Positions 1-11,400 of a stretch of DNA of 64,000 nucleotides are shown here, piece after piece. The notes beneath the pieces are model-generated. The model did not search any database and had not been told where the DNA came from. It saw only the letters and a program-made list of their open reading frames with translations. Location of the stretch: the NCBI GenBank assembly GCA_003550325.1, contig QKWP01000012.1, forward strand, positions 322,147 to 386,146. The letters run 5' to 3'. The stretch is from Gigaspora rosea (taxonomy: Eukaryota > Glomeromycota > Glomeromycetes > Diversisporales > Gigasporaceae). The stretch's first letter is position 1; the number at the start of each line of letters is the position of its first letter. A program made the translations under genes and the position numbers.

Positions 1-937
1 AAAGACCTGTGAACCGTTTAATCATGTTAAATCGTGGACAGAAAAATCCTAAGATCAATATACTGATTACGTGATCATCGTGAACGAACCCATCTGTATC
101 AATTTTATGCGATTTGATTGGATACATGTTAGGCGACTCTATCCAAAAATCAGAAATTTATACATAAAGGCTATCGGATATCAGAAATAGCAGGTTATCT
201 ATTGGTTATTACATATGGAATGGGTATAGTGGATTGATTTTTAACCAATTTTGATATTATCAGTTTTGACAGGATCAGTTCTGAGAGGGCCGATTGTATT
301 AATTATTATAAAATTATTACATATATTTATAGTAGAATACAATCTAAATTTGACAATTTGGATTGATCCTTTAATCCAAATAAATTTAGATATCCTGATT
401 AGAGATTTTTAATCAGATTGGCCAAAGAACTTGAATAACAAATCTAAAAATATGCTTAAATGCTAAGTTTAAATATATATAATCTAATGCAATTCAATCT
501 GGCTTTGATAGAATTCAGATGATCTATCAAAAATAGAATTAAAGTATTATATTATAATTTTGGTATAACTTATTGATAATTGTTAATTCTAAAGTAATAT
601 ATTAAATAGGATTCTTTTATTGCTCAAGTTTATATAGAATTCTATTGCAACTTATACTAATTTAGAATTAATTTAATTCTTTTATTATATATATTTAAAT
701 AGAATTTTTGTTGTAGCTTATATAATAAATAATTTTAAAAATTTTAGTAAATAGTTGGACATATTGGACCTGAACTATGTCCAAGCAAATGTCCAATATC
801 CAGTCCAGTCCAATCATGTTAAAATTAGATGGACATATGTCCAATGCCAACATTGGCCATTACTATTTTTAATAATAATAGACATATTTAAATATTTGCT
901 TAGAGGTAGTTTTTATATAATAAAATGAGTACCGTAA
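1..937. other. AT-rich noncoding DNA, no gene seen
   Basis: There is no reading frame of note on either strand. The stretch holds short inverted words (for example around 350-420) and several copies of the word GTCCAAT between 750 and 850 on both strands. I see no element boundary. Confidence 0.6.
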
Positions 938-1170
938 ATTGCCAGATACAAGGTCCTCTAGATAATAGACCCATTATGTACTATACCCGGGTACAGATCA
1001 TTTTTAATTAAATGTGGTTCTTTTTGAAAATCTAGATTACATGTTTTAAGTGCAAACAGTATATGCACCTCAAATTTTTACACTATATGACATAAACTCT
1101 CGACCTTTACTATACCTGGGTCTATTAAGGGTTTTAAAATTAGTGGAACTGGGTTTTGTATCTGACAATA
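938..1170. mobile_element. Candidate MITE with imperfect terminal inverted repeats
   Basis: The left end ATTGCCAGATACA and the right end TGTATCTGACAAT are inverted copies. A second inverted pair inside involves the words TAGACCC and ACCCGGGTA / ACCTGGGTC. No clear target-site duplication is visible. A related one-ended copy lies near 8636-8682 (ATACAAGACCCTCT followed by TTAGACCCC). The class is unknown; the size and structure fit a MITE. Confidence 0.4.
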
Positions 1171-2487
1171 GACTAATAAGTTGGATGGAGTCTCTATAAT
1201 AACTAGTAATAATATATAATAATTAATATGTTGGTTCAATTTATGTGTCATTTAATTAGTCTAATAATCAATCCATTCAGTCTCATCCTAATCATAATCA
1301 GCCCTGGACTACAATTTGGTCTAACTTTTTAACAAACTGCCAGTCTTGGACCAAGACGGACTGGACAGTCAATCAACAGCCCTAAACCTAGCACACATTC
1401 AAGAATTGCCTCTTGGTTAACTGTTCTCTGAAATTAAACAAGCCAATCACTTGTAATTAAAGTTGACCAATAAGATTTGATCAAATATTTTTGGTATTTG
1501 TTTAAACTCCCACATCTGAACCAAAATAATGATGTTAACCAACTAATCAACTTTAAACGGGCTATATACTCTTTTTTTTTTTTTTTATTAAAAATATGAA
1601 ATTTAATGTAAATGTAAGGGATATTTCGTATTGTGTATAGTATTGATTAAAATGGTTCGTTATCATGAGATATAAGTTTAGATAAGTAATTTTGAAAAAC
1701 TGGTTTGTTATCATGAGATATAAGTTTAGGTAAGTAATTTTGAAAAACTTAGGAAGATTATTTTTTCATTTTAATCTACTCCTATCTTTTTTATCGGCAT
1801 GCTGTATATTGTTTCCAATAATGTTAAGATTAGATATAGATCGTCTTGATTATTGGCTAAGTTTTTACTCATGACCCGCCACATTTCCTTTTAGGCTAAA
1901 ACGGAAAGGATTTTTATCAAATAATTTTATATTATCTTATTGATATCGATATTATATATCAGATATATCAAGATAGTTTAGATAATAATAACAATATCGA
2001 TATCAATATCGATATTGATATAGCTCCAAAAATTTTTTATCGTATTTGAGTTGTATTTATAAGATTTTTAAGTTTGACGACTTTTGATTCCATAATAAGA
2101 TATATGCATTGCTATGTAAACTTTATTTGAAATTGTGTACGTACATACTAAAAATACATTTGTTAGTTTTGTTAACAAATTCTCAGATTATTCCCGATTA
2201 TAGCTATGCTTTCATAGTTAGATAATGTATTCTTAAAAGGTTTACTAATATATGCCAAATATTATAATAAAAAAAATATACAGTATATTGTGAAAATCAA
2301 GATGTTCAAAGTTATGATATTCACAGTCTTCTACATAATAATATCGAACTCAGTTATCTTTTATGATTTTAAAAATCAACTTTTGTGCATTATGTGTTAT
2401 ACATGTTTTTGATATTATTAATTGAGGTATAGATAATACTAATAACATGCATTAGTGAACCGTATGTTGTTTGTCAAAAGAATAATA
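1171..2487. other. AT-rich noncoding DNA
   Basis: No coding region was recognised. It contains a 16-base T run at about 1570, the short tandem duplication listed separately, and a GATATC-rich palindromic patch at about 1940-2020. Confidence 0.55.
1653..1748. repeat. 48-bp tandem duplication
   Basis: Two adjacent 48-bp copies (1653-1700 and 1701-1748) differ at two positions. Each runs from TGGTT[C/T]GTTATCATGAG to TTTTGAAAAAC. This is a recent local duplication with no coding meaning. Confidence 0.85.
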
Positions 2488-2655
2488 CAGTAAGACCTCT
2501 ATAAGTGCACGCTCTTGGGGCTAAGCTTTAACAACATGCATTTAGTGATCAATAAGAGAAAGTGTATTTATGTGGCAAGTATATATTTTGCCAGAACTTG
2601 AGTATGCATTTAGAGGGTGTGCACTTGTAAAGGGTGCAGTTATGGAGTTTTACTA
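2488..2655. mobile_element. 168-bp MITE with TA target duplication (Tc1/mariner-pogo type)
   Basis: The left end CAGTAAGACCTCTATAAGTGCAC pairs, with mismatches, with the right end (inverse TAGTAAAACTCCATAACTGCAC). TA flanks it on both sides (2486-2487 and 2656-2657). The ends starting CAGTRARACC and the TA duplication are typical of pogo/Tigger-like elements. There is no coding sequence, so it would depend on a transposase in trans. Confidence 0.7.
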
Positions 2656-2679
2656 TAATAGGTTTTGCAAAAGAATATT

Positions 2680-3270
2680 TACAGTACTAATGATAGAAAT
2701 CACTGAAATAGTAAATAAGTTCTGAAACAATGCTCACAATAGAAATTATGATAATTCCAATGTAAACTGACTTATCTTAACAACTCATTATAGTTATCAA
2801 AACTGTAAGTTCGTAACAGAGTTTTTTAGTCTTTTGTGATTGAAATCATATTCATTTCAATGCAAACCAACTCATATTAATTATATATTGTAGTTACTAG
2901 AGTAGTAAGTTCTGTAACAGAATAATTCACAGTAAATCATGATAGAAACACAACAATTCCAATGCAAGCTATCCCAGACTTAACTGTTACCAAATATTGT
3001 GTAAACTTGCAATAGATTTTTTTATAGTAACTTGCAATAGAAATACAATAATTTCTGTGCAAATCATTTTGTTTACCACATATTGTGGTTGTGGTCACTG
3101 GAATAGAGAATAAATACTGTAATAAATTCTTTTTAAGTAGCTCAATTCCAATACAAACTAACTCACTTATCTTAATCACATATTATGGCCAATAGAATAG
3201 CAAGTAATTTTGTAGTTAAATTATACAGTAACTCACAATAGAAATCATACCAAATTTAATATAAACTAAC
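2680..3270. repeat. Degenerate tandem array, left part (~120-bp unit)
   Basis: Several diverged copies follow the order: CACAATAGAAATCAT, AATTCCAATGCAAACTAACTC, ATCTTAACCACATATTGTGG, an ATAGTAAGTTCTGTAACAGAA block, then TTCACAGTAAC. The array stops abruptly at the duplication ATAAACTAAC (3261-3270) and resumes at 7989, so it is one array split by an insertion. Confidence 0.75.
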
Positions 3271-3293
3271 ATTAAACTCTTTCCATTGATCAC

Positions 3294-3790
3294 TTGTACA
3301 AATTTCCGAACAAAAGAAAAACAAAAAATTTTTCATTAGTAAATGACGAAGCAGCTAGTAATACTAGTTTTTATAAAGGTCAACCTTCCTTGTATCATCG
3401 GGACTCCTTTACATATTCGGCACGCAAGCCAGAAGCATCAGTTGTGCAAGATAACTGGCAGTGGGTACCCTTGGTACAAGAAATTCTGGTGGAAGTTAAA
3501 AAAGAAAACTTTCGTCGACGAAGGTGATTATAGCTTGGCTAGGCGGTGAACTAAGAAAAATGAGTTTTTCATCACTCTCTAAGGTTTTTGGTTACAAGGA
3601 CTTATTCAACCATATACCCACTATCATATTCTCGCTGGAAGTCAGTTTTGCTGGAATTTTTGACAAAAAGAGGGAAATTCGGCGTACCCCAAAAGATCGG
3701 TATTGTTGTTCCTATCCTAATCGGGAAGAAGGCATGAGGTGGATAAACAGGAATGGACGCGTAATAGGATGTGACGCAATGGAGTAGGCA
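3294..3790 (+). pseudogene. Probable degraded LINE ORF C-terminus
   Basis: This is a GC-richer island than its surroundings, readable only in pieces of two or three frames. One frame gives a basic, aromatic-rich stretch (PWYKKFWWKLKKKTF) from about 3465, ending in a stop at 3549. The next gives a segment with RYCCSYPNREE near 3700, ending at 3787. I do not recognise a domain. Its position just upstream of a T-rich 3' segment, inside an insertion with a target duplication and an A-tail, makes a decayed LINE ORF the simplest reading. Confidence 0.3.
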
Positions 3791-4462
3791 GATCTATGGA
3801 AATTAAATTCCAGAATCTTCTTTTAGTTTTCTTTTTTTTATGTACATATAATACTTTGACGAGGCATTTCCTTGCGCAGTATTATATAATTTTTTCATTG
3901 ATTTCAGATTTAGGTTTATTTCTAATTCTGTTTTCTTTTGTGTTTCTTTTTTTCTTTCTTTTCTTTGTTTGTTTTTATTTTGTTAGCTTTCTGTCATTAG
4001 TGATAGAATTTTTCTTCGTTTCTTTCATCTTGTAGTCATTTTATTTTGTTTTTGTTTTTTGATATATCGTTTAGGTTTTGTAGTATTTCTCCTTTTTGTT
4101 TCATTACCCTTTTATTTTCTTAGCTTCATTGTTCTTCTTGTATGGTTTGGATATCCTCACCATTGACGCTAGGTGAGAGGGATTTGAAGAGAAATCCTAT
4201 GTCGCTCTTTGACGGGGCTGACAAAATTGTCTATCTTATCAGTGAGAGGGACGGCTAAAGCCAGGTACATCACGAGATTCCCTGATAATCGATGATCATC
4301 AGGTAATTGCGGGATACACTAAAATAATTTTTTTCGCTAGCAATCCAATTATACCTGAATTTTTTATGTCACGTCACACTAAATAAGAGATCACCTCTTA
4401 TTTATAAAAAAATTCGCTCTGCCATTTGATTATTTTTTTATCAAAATAAATCAATAAAATAA

Positions 4463-6780
4463 ATGGACATTAACAAGGCGGAAGAATTAAATAATCCAAG
4501 CAAGATTTTAGAAGCAACTGAAAATGATGTAATATTTTTAGAGACATGTGAAAGTAATAAAGAGAACTTGGAAACGTTTACAGCATGTAACGGTAAAGCT
4601 TTTTTTTTTTTTTTTTTTTTTTGTAACAGTAAAGCTTTATTTTAGTAACGAATAGGATTTTATATTTACTAATATAAAATAAATAGACAGTATCTTATAA
4701 ATCTCCCACGAACATTGAAATTAAGTCATATGCATTGTCACAACTTATCTCTAATCAAAGGTGCGTTCTTCTTTTTAATGTTAGGCATTCATTTGAGGTT
4801 TTAATAGACGACTTTGATAAGGAATGATGGCCCCTTGTTGATAATTTTTGGACCAGATATAGTTCCAGAAATCATAACAATGGTAATAAGATGACTATAT
4901 TCACATGCCGGTTTACCAAACACAATCCATCGAGTACACGTAAGGAAGGATTACTGAACGAAAAAAAATGAAAAACTAAGGTTCGTCCGCCAAACCTATG
5001 CCAAGCAAAAATTAGAGTCTTAAGGTTAGTTACAGAGCAGAAGATCCTCATTGAACGATTCCAAGGTAGCCCTGATCATGCCCATACATACTATTGAAGA
5101 ACATGAGAAATTGAAATACTCTCAGGTTATCCGAAACATAGTAGAAAAGGAAGCAGTTAAAAATTCCCCCCGCCGGTAATTGCCAGTGCAATTAAAGAGT
5201 ATGCTGCTGAGAGTTTAATCTTGGAGATAGCATAAAGGAGTTGCGACGAAAGGAGGTTTATAATATTAAATGTAAAGTTCGTAAACCACAAAACACATTT
5301 TTTACTGGTAATTTAAGTATAGAGTTGAACGTTGATGAATCCATTACTTTTTTGAAAAGTAAAGGATATCAAGTAGAACGCTATGGAGATTTTCATCGGT
5401 CAACTTACGGTTTAGTTTTTGTACACCCGAGCCAGCTAGAGAAGCTTCAACACTTCGGATAGTTAACATTAATGGACTTACGCATAAAACTAACAAGCAC
5501 GATTGGCGCTTATTTACACTGTATATTCGGGACAATCATGGTTCTTGGGATGTTGGGGCACATTTTTATGTGAGTAACGAAGATAGTGAAACTGTTATGG
5601 AGGCCCTGCGAATAATTCGATGGTTCAGAAGTTCCTGGAAGCCACGATACTTCCTTACTGACCAGAGTAATGTTGAAACTAATACCATTTCTAAAGCTTT
5701 TCCGGGGTTGTCTGGAGGCAGCAAGAGTGCAGCGTCATTTTCTGCACTGTTCATGTAATGCGCACATGGATGACTAAGATTTATGATACAAAGGCTCGAA
5801 GTAAAATGATCCTGGCAATGCATAAAATAACAAAAATTGGCTATGATGAACTAATTAAAGAAGCGATCGATAAATACCAAGTTCCCGCCATTAAACAATA
5901 TATTAAACAGAATTATATCATAAATACAAATCAATGGGCCCTTTGGGCCCGCCAACATTCCCTCTTGCTTTTACAAATAACCTCGACAAATGCTATTGAG
6001 TCATATCACAGTGAATTAAAAAAATGATGATTTCGTATTATGGATTAATAGGTAGTATTTTTTTTTATTTTATACAGGAGATATATATAGGTAAATAGAA
6101 GAATCATTTGCAAAATTTAAGCAAATCACTATCAATTGATCAGAATCACCTGTAAATTAAATTGATTAATTGTATGATGATTTTAAATTTTTTTTTTTTT
6201 AAACAGGCGCTTGTCATAAAGTAATTGATCTTGATATGAAAAAATGATCAGATGCAGAATATACAGCATTTGAATTTCGTACCAAACAAATCTCTGTTAG
6301 TGGTATTGATTACGAAATCCTTACTCAAGTTCATAGATTCCCGTTCCCTCTTCAGCAATTAATAATTAGTGAAGTTCATGCAGTTGAAAAAAGATTAGAA
6401 AAAGGCAAGGAACACCTGGTTTGACCTCTCTGAAGTGTAGTTGTCTTTTCTTTCATTGGTACTTACTACCCTGCTGACATATCTTTCATGATCATCTATA
6501 CGGAGAAAAAAAACTAACAATTAGTGCTTGGAAAATTTTTCAACAAATGTTCGTGGAAAATGGACTTGAAGTTTACATAACTCAGACGTTAGTAGAAGTA
6601 GAATTGCCCCAAAAAACGGAGGTGGAGAAGGTCGCGGAAAACAGATGTTCAACAGTATATGAATTAATTGAGAGAACACGTAATGCATATTGGAGAATCG
6701 AAGAAGAAGGGAATACAGAACAAAAGTCTACATTTATTGAAATGTTAAAAACTTTGTTAGAATGTATTTTAGATGAGTAA
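4463..6780 (+). pseudogene. MULE transposase pseudogene (FAR1-like N-terminus, DDE core, SWIM zinc finger)
   Basis: The transposase would cut and join the element ends in the nucleus. It starts with MDINKAEELNNPSK at 4463 and is interrupted by a T run at 4601-4622. A FAR1-type zinc-finger-like region (FDKEWWPLVDNFW) follows at about 4805-4850. The catalytic core is readable from about 5240 to 6027: a THKTN-like segment after the first Asp, WDVGAHFYVSNEDSETV, RYFLTDQSN with the second Asp, a VMRTWMTKIYD block at about 5755, and NAIESYHSELKK. A short intron-like gap follows at 6030-6200. A SWIM-like finger (C-x-C…C-x-H with HIFHDH) lies at about 6435-6490, and the C-terminal ORF ends at 6780. 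Several frameshifts and stops make it inactive. Confidence 0.8.
4587..4638. repeat. 22-base T run between two near-identical 14-bp direct repeats
   Basis: GTAACGGTAAAGCT (4587-4600) and GTAACAGTAAAGCT (4623-4636) flank 22 T residues inside the transposase N-terminal frame. It looks like an insertion made of little more than a poly(A) tail in the minus direction, with a target duplication. Slippage after a local duplication is the alternative. Confidence 0.5.
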
Positions 6781-6959
6781 AAGAAAAAATATTCTAATTA
6801 CGTATCTTTGAATGCCATTCTTTGTATATCGGATATATACAGTTTTTATTAAATAAAATGTAATATACTGGCTTGGATTGAATCAAAACATGAACAATGC
6901 TTAAAAAATTTAAAAAGAAAACTAAACTAAAACTATTAAAATTTTAGATAGTCGATAGT

Positions 6960-7640
6960 GCAGGATTTATTAAATGATATTTGCAATAAAACGTTCAAAT
7001 TGTTTTTTAATAAATTATATAATTACAAACTAGTAATTTAAAGCGTAAGTGAAAGAACAGAAAAATAATATTTAATAGGGAATTCTGTTGACGATAAGAC
7101 GTGCACATTGTTTATTGAATAAACTAAAACTACTGTCTAGTAATTTTAAACATAAATAAAGGGACAGAAAAGCAATATTTAATAGAGAATTCTATTGACA
7201 ATAAAGTGCGTACATTGACTTTAGAATAAACTATATATTTACTTCCTGGTAATTAAAAAGAACAGAAAAATAATATTTAATAGAGAATTTTATTGACGAT
7301 AAGATGTGTACATTGTTTTTTAAATATCTAGTAATTTAAAACGTAAGCAAAATAACAGAACACAATACTTAATAGAGAATTCTACTGACGATAAAAGGTG
7401 TAAATTATTTTTTGAATAAACTATTCAGGTCTTTCTTTATGCATTAAATAGTTCTAAGAAGCATAAATTTAAAAAGTTATCAGTTAAAATTTGAGCAAAA
7501 CTTTATAAAAAAAATTTTACAAGCGCAGAAAAGTGGTATTTAATAGAGAATTCCATTGACGATAAAATGTGTGCATTGTTTTTGAATAAACTATATACTT
7601 ACAAACTAGTGGTTTAAAACATGAGCGCATATGTTGTATT
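6960..7640. repeat. Subterminal tandem repeats of the MULE (~100-bp unit)
   Basis: About six diverged copies share ACAGAAAAATAATATTTAATAG, GAATTCTATTGACGATAA and CATTGTTTTTTGAATAAACT. They lie between the transposase stop and the right inverted repeat. Repeats in this position often hold transposase-binding sites in plant and fungal MULEs; that role is inference. Confidence 0.7.
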
Positions 7641-7988
7641 GCAAGATCAACACATTAATAAAAGGCCGCTTAAAGTTATTTTTTTTGCTCCCGGGTAAGA
7701 ACAAAAAAAAAAGTTTAAATATCGATATAATAAAATTTTGGATCCTGTGATTACTCGATGATCATTGATCATTAGGAAATCTCATAATGTACCTGGCTTT
7801 AGCCGACCCCTCAGTGAGGCAGTGCGATAGGTCGCACCAAGATGCTCTTGAAGTATTCAAGTGATGCCGGACCTGCTATAGATAGAGTATTGATAATAAG
7901 TAATTAACATAGTTTTGTTATATTATAATCTAATATCTAATAAAGGTACCTCAAGACTGTCAAAGAGTTAAAAAAAAATAATAAATAA

Positions 7989-8270
7989 ATAAACTAACTT
8001 ATCTTAACCACAAATTGTGGAATTATAATAGTAAGTTTGTAATAAAATTTTTTCAATAATTTATAATACAAATTATGACATTCTAATGCAAACTAAAATT
8101 TAATTGCATATTATATTCACCTGAATAGTGAGTGAATAGGTTCTGTAACAAAATTTTGTTTGCACTTGCTTATAATTGATAATTTTAATGCTAGTTAACT
8201 CATTTTATTTATAATATTGAATAAATTCTATAACTGAATTTTTCATTAGCTCATGAATAATATTAATTTA
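7989..8270. repeat. Degenerate tandem array, right part
   Basis: The array of 2680-3270 continues here from the second ATAAACTAAC. It has the same order of words (CTTATCTTAACCACAAATTGTGG, ATAGTAAGTTTGTAATA, TTCTAATGCAAACTAA). Divergence increases toward 8270. Confidence 0.7.
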
Positions 8271-8769
8271 GGCTATGCAAAATTATATACCTGGTTTTCA
8301 TATCATGGGATAGTGATCAATAACCTGGTGGCATAGTGTTTTTTTAATAGTAAATAAATTTTTTTAAATAATGGTCAAAAGAAAAATTCATTCATACTTT
8401 TATCTCATGATTTATTATATCTAATATACAGTATTTTCACTCATGGCATTATCTTGAATAATGGCCTGAATTAAGTTAATTTTGGCTAAATATTGAAATT
8501 TACACCAGTATTACACCCCTGCATGTTATTATGCAAAAATACAGTAATTGGTTTTCATATCACAAATTAATGATCTATTACAATGACTGCATGATTTTTT
8601 TAGTAAAACAAAACTTAGTACAGCACAAACTCAATATACCATATACAAGACCCTCTCAGATATTAGACCCCTTTGTATTGTAATGAATTAAAAAATTTAA
8701 TTTTTGAAATTGTAAATAATTTCTATATTTGTGTAGTTCCGATATAAATAATTTATACTAAAAAGGTAA
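8271..8769. repeat. Noncoding DNA with a diverged direct repeat
   Basis: Two related ~65-bp blocks (about 8290-8355 and 8550-8615) share GGTTTTCATATCA, a TGATC[A/T]AT word and a T6-7AGTA end. No gene is seen. A one-ended copy of the 938-1170 MITE end lies at about 8636-8682. Confidence 0.5.
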
Positions 8770-9173
8770 TGATGGGTGGCTTAGTAGCTTAACTATATGA
8801 ATGTTATTTTAGGCACATTAAAACATTATAGTGGCCACATTAATATAGTCGTTTAATCCTGTTGTACCAATTAAAGCCCACTAAGTAATATAGTGGTAAC
8901 TATGTAGTATAATAGAAATTGTAAAGTAAGCATAACCCTCATAGAATAAACTTAGTAATTGCTAAGTAATATAGTAGTAGCTAAGTAATGTAGTCAGAAT
9001 TTAACATGTATATAAAGGCCTCAAGTTCTAGACTAGAAGAAAAATTCAGTTCTATTGTTATTTAATAAAGAATTCTCTTTATTTAGTATTAAATAAATCA
9101 TTTGACTTTTAACATAAATAAAGAAATTATACTTATTCTTGAATTCAACTTGCAACTTTAATAATACCCATCA
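8770..9173 (+). mobile_element. LTR-like segment (possible solo LTR)
   Basis: It starts TGATGGGT and ends ACCCATCA, a TG…CA pair with an 8-bp inverted terminus. Inside there is a TATA-like GTATATAAAGG at about 9007 and an AATAAA at about 9064, the expected U3-R order. No 5-bp target duplication is visible, so it may be one end of a decayed retrotransposon or a solo LTR with mutated flanks. Confidence 0.45.
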
Positions 9174-10180
9174 TAACTCAATTCAACAGACTGAATTGAC
9201 TTTTAATCTTGAATCAGCTTTTATTAAGACTTGAATTCAGTTTAACATAATCCTTCGAAATTATATACATGACTTATATTGGCTTACCAATTGGTCTATA
9301 ATTTATTCTTGCACATGTAGGAAAACTCCAAATCTTTTCTGAATTAAACCCACATTGATATTACCTGACTGGGATCAACTCCAATACCCTGGTGAACCCA
9401 TTATTCATTCATATAATATGTTATTATTATTATATTGATATCAGATTATTGATATTTCTGATATTAGCATCACTAGCATCTGTATCTCTATTTATTGCAG
9501 TGATTCAGTAATAGATCATCTCTTCAGTCTCCACTGATTGCATATTCGACTTTAACCAAATCTTTAATACTTATTTATATCTTCTCCTGTACATGGATAG
9601 ATTGTAAATAGGCACTATTGTCTATATTGTTTTACTCACTCTTCCAAACCAACTATTACAGTATGTACTCAGATCTACAACATGGAATAATGTTTTAGTA
9701 AAATGTAAAGACCTGGTTATACAAATAAATAAAATAGAATAAACCTCCCAATTATTAGACCTATACTCATACAAAAGACTCATAGGTCTAATTATAGATT
9801 TTAAAAACAGTATAATAAAAAAAATCCAGTCCAGCAGTTTACAATAGTATATTTTTATTATAGATACATTATAAGTGTTGGCAAATAATTTGTTCATTAG
9901 TAATCATTATATTCTATTGTTATATCATTTATTAATTATAAAATAAATTATATAATACAAGAATGCAATAATTCTCAATCAATAAACTATTTACTAACAT
10001 ATTAAAAATTTTAACTTTTTGATAATAATTTATTTTTAGAGAGCTCACAAGCTTGAGCATATTAAGAATAGGGCGGACAAGCTGTAACAATACCCACTCA
10101 AGATCTATAAGCACTGCCAAAAGAAAACTTGACTTCTGCTTTTGAACCTTTCAGAAGCAATGTGTATGGTGTTAGATTTT
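9174..10180. other. AT-rich noncoding DNA
   Basis: Short open frames on the minus strand (9622-9897, 9932-10120) have no recognisable domain and the base composition of their surroundings. A small perfect hairpin (TTAGACCTATACTCAT…GAGTC TTAG-type arms) sits near 9755-9800. Confidence 0.5.
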
Positions 10181-10930
10181 GTTTTAGCATTGAGAGGTTA
10201 TTAGGTTTGAAAACATTATAAACTTATTGTTAAATCTTTCAAAACTGATCTTGTCAAATATGATAAAAATTTAATTTACCATCTCTATTTCTGCTATATA
10301 AATCTAATAGTTTATAGTATTTTCAAACCTGTTAACTTTTAATACTAAAAAAAAACAAAATAACATAAATATCAGTTTTGAGAGGTTTGACAGTATTAAA
10401 TTTATATAGCATAAAAGAGTTGTAGATTAAATTTTTTATTAGAATTAATAAATTATTAGTTTTGACAATATCAGTTTTAGGAGGTTCAATAGTAAAACAA
10501 TTACAAGGCTAGTCTAGTTATATATTGTCTTATCAAATTGATAATTTGTCAAATCTGATAAAAAATTAATATGTCAATTCCATTTTTGCTATATAAATCT
10601 GATAGTTTATAATGTTTTAAACTTGATAACCTCTCAAAATTTGTTCACTATGTATATAGGTTTGGGGTGGTTCAACAATACTTATAATAGCTAGACATGT
10701 ATATTATAATAGAATGTTTGGACAATTAAAATTGTCAAGTAGCAAATATATTAACAAATTATTACTACATTTACAACTCAATTTTGTTTCAATACTGAAA
10801 GATTATCAAGTTTGAAATCATTATAAACTATTAGATTATATAGCAGAAACGGGGATGGTAAATCAATTTTTATCAAATTTAACAGAATCAGTTTGAAAGA
10901 TATAATAGTAAATGATAGAGGATTATATAA
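10180..10930. repeat. Cluster of diverged inverted repeats
   Basis: At least four copies, in both orientations, share TCTGATAGTTTATAATGTTTTAAAC, TGCTATATAAATC and CAGTTTTGAGAGGTTTGA. They form alternating inverted units, as in a foldback element. No coding sequence and no clean terminus were found. Confidence 0.55.
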
Positions 10931-11068
10931 AATACTGCCATGGCAATGTATTACTACCCCTAATCAACCAATTAAACTGCAGGATCAGGTATAATATAAA
11001 ATCGAAGTGATTATGTTTTTTTTTAAAAAATTACCATACTACCTATGAAACAACATAGGTAGCTATTC

Positions 11069-11400
11069 CACAAAAACTTGTTCACCCCTTAAAATTTTGG
11101 GCCAATCAAAATTTAAGATCAGGTGTAACGTGATAGTCAAAACAAACATTTTATTTTTCTAAGTATATAAAACTAAAAATGCATTATAGTTGGGTTAGGA
11201 TGAAAACAGCATAGGGTAGAATGCTCTATTAGAAAAATTTCATGAAACCATTTTTAATTAGGCCACAGAAGGTGGTTTCCTAATTAAAAATTAAAGCTAT
11301 TTGTGTTTTTTGTAAAAAGATGACTTTGTTTTGAATTTTATATTACACCTGATCCTGAAATTCGATTGGCCAATATTACAGGGGTGAACAATTTTTTGTG
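11069..11400. mobile_element. MITE with ~65-bp terminal inverted repeats
   Basis: The left end starts CACAAAAACTTGTTCACCCC and the right end is its inverse (GGGGTGAACAATTTTTTGTG). The pairing continues through GGCCAATC, GGATCAGGTGTAA and CAAAACAAA. The centre has a hairpin (AATTAGG…CCTAATT, 11249-11292). The target duplication is not resolved. Confidence 0.65.

Larger units (their letters stand above)
4247..7810 (+). mobile_element. Mutator-like element (MULE), 3.56 kb, decayed
   Basis: The terminal inverted repeats are about 65 bp: the left starts AGGGACGGCTAAAGCCAGGT and the right end is its inverse (…ACCTGGCTTTAGCCGACCCC). The match continues through GATGATCAT to about 4314 and 7741. An exact 8-bp direct duplication, TCAGTGAG, flanks it (4239-4246 and 7811-7818). 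It contains a broken MULE transposase (4463-6780) and a block of ~100-bp subterminal repeats. It inserted into the 3' part of a LINE. Ends, duplication and transposase agree. Confidence 0.85.
3271..7988 (+). mobile_element. 5'-truncated LINE insertion (carries a nested MULE)
   Basis: The segment begins right after ATAAACTAAC (3261-3270) and ends in an A-rich tail (from about 7970) followed by an exact second ATAAACTAAC (7989-7998). That is the signature of target-primed reverse transcription. Removing it rejoins the flanking tandem array in register (…AAACTAAC-TTATCTTAACC…). The LINE itself is 3271-4246 plus 7811-7988; the middle is the MULE at 4247-7810. The T-rich stretch 3796-4140 would be 3' untranslated sequence. 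The family is inferred from structure. Confidence 0.65.

Noticed and set aside
4239-7818. CTCAGTGAG as the outermost part of the MULE inverted repeat
   Set aside because: TCAGTGAG is in direct, not inverted, orientation at the two ends, so it is the target duplication.
8770-9173. Calling 8770-9173 a complete LTR retrotransposon
   Set aside because: No second LTR, primer-binding site or coding region was found nearby.
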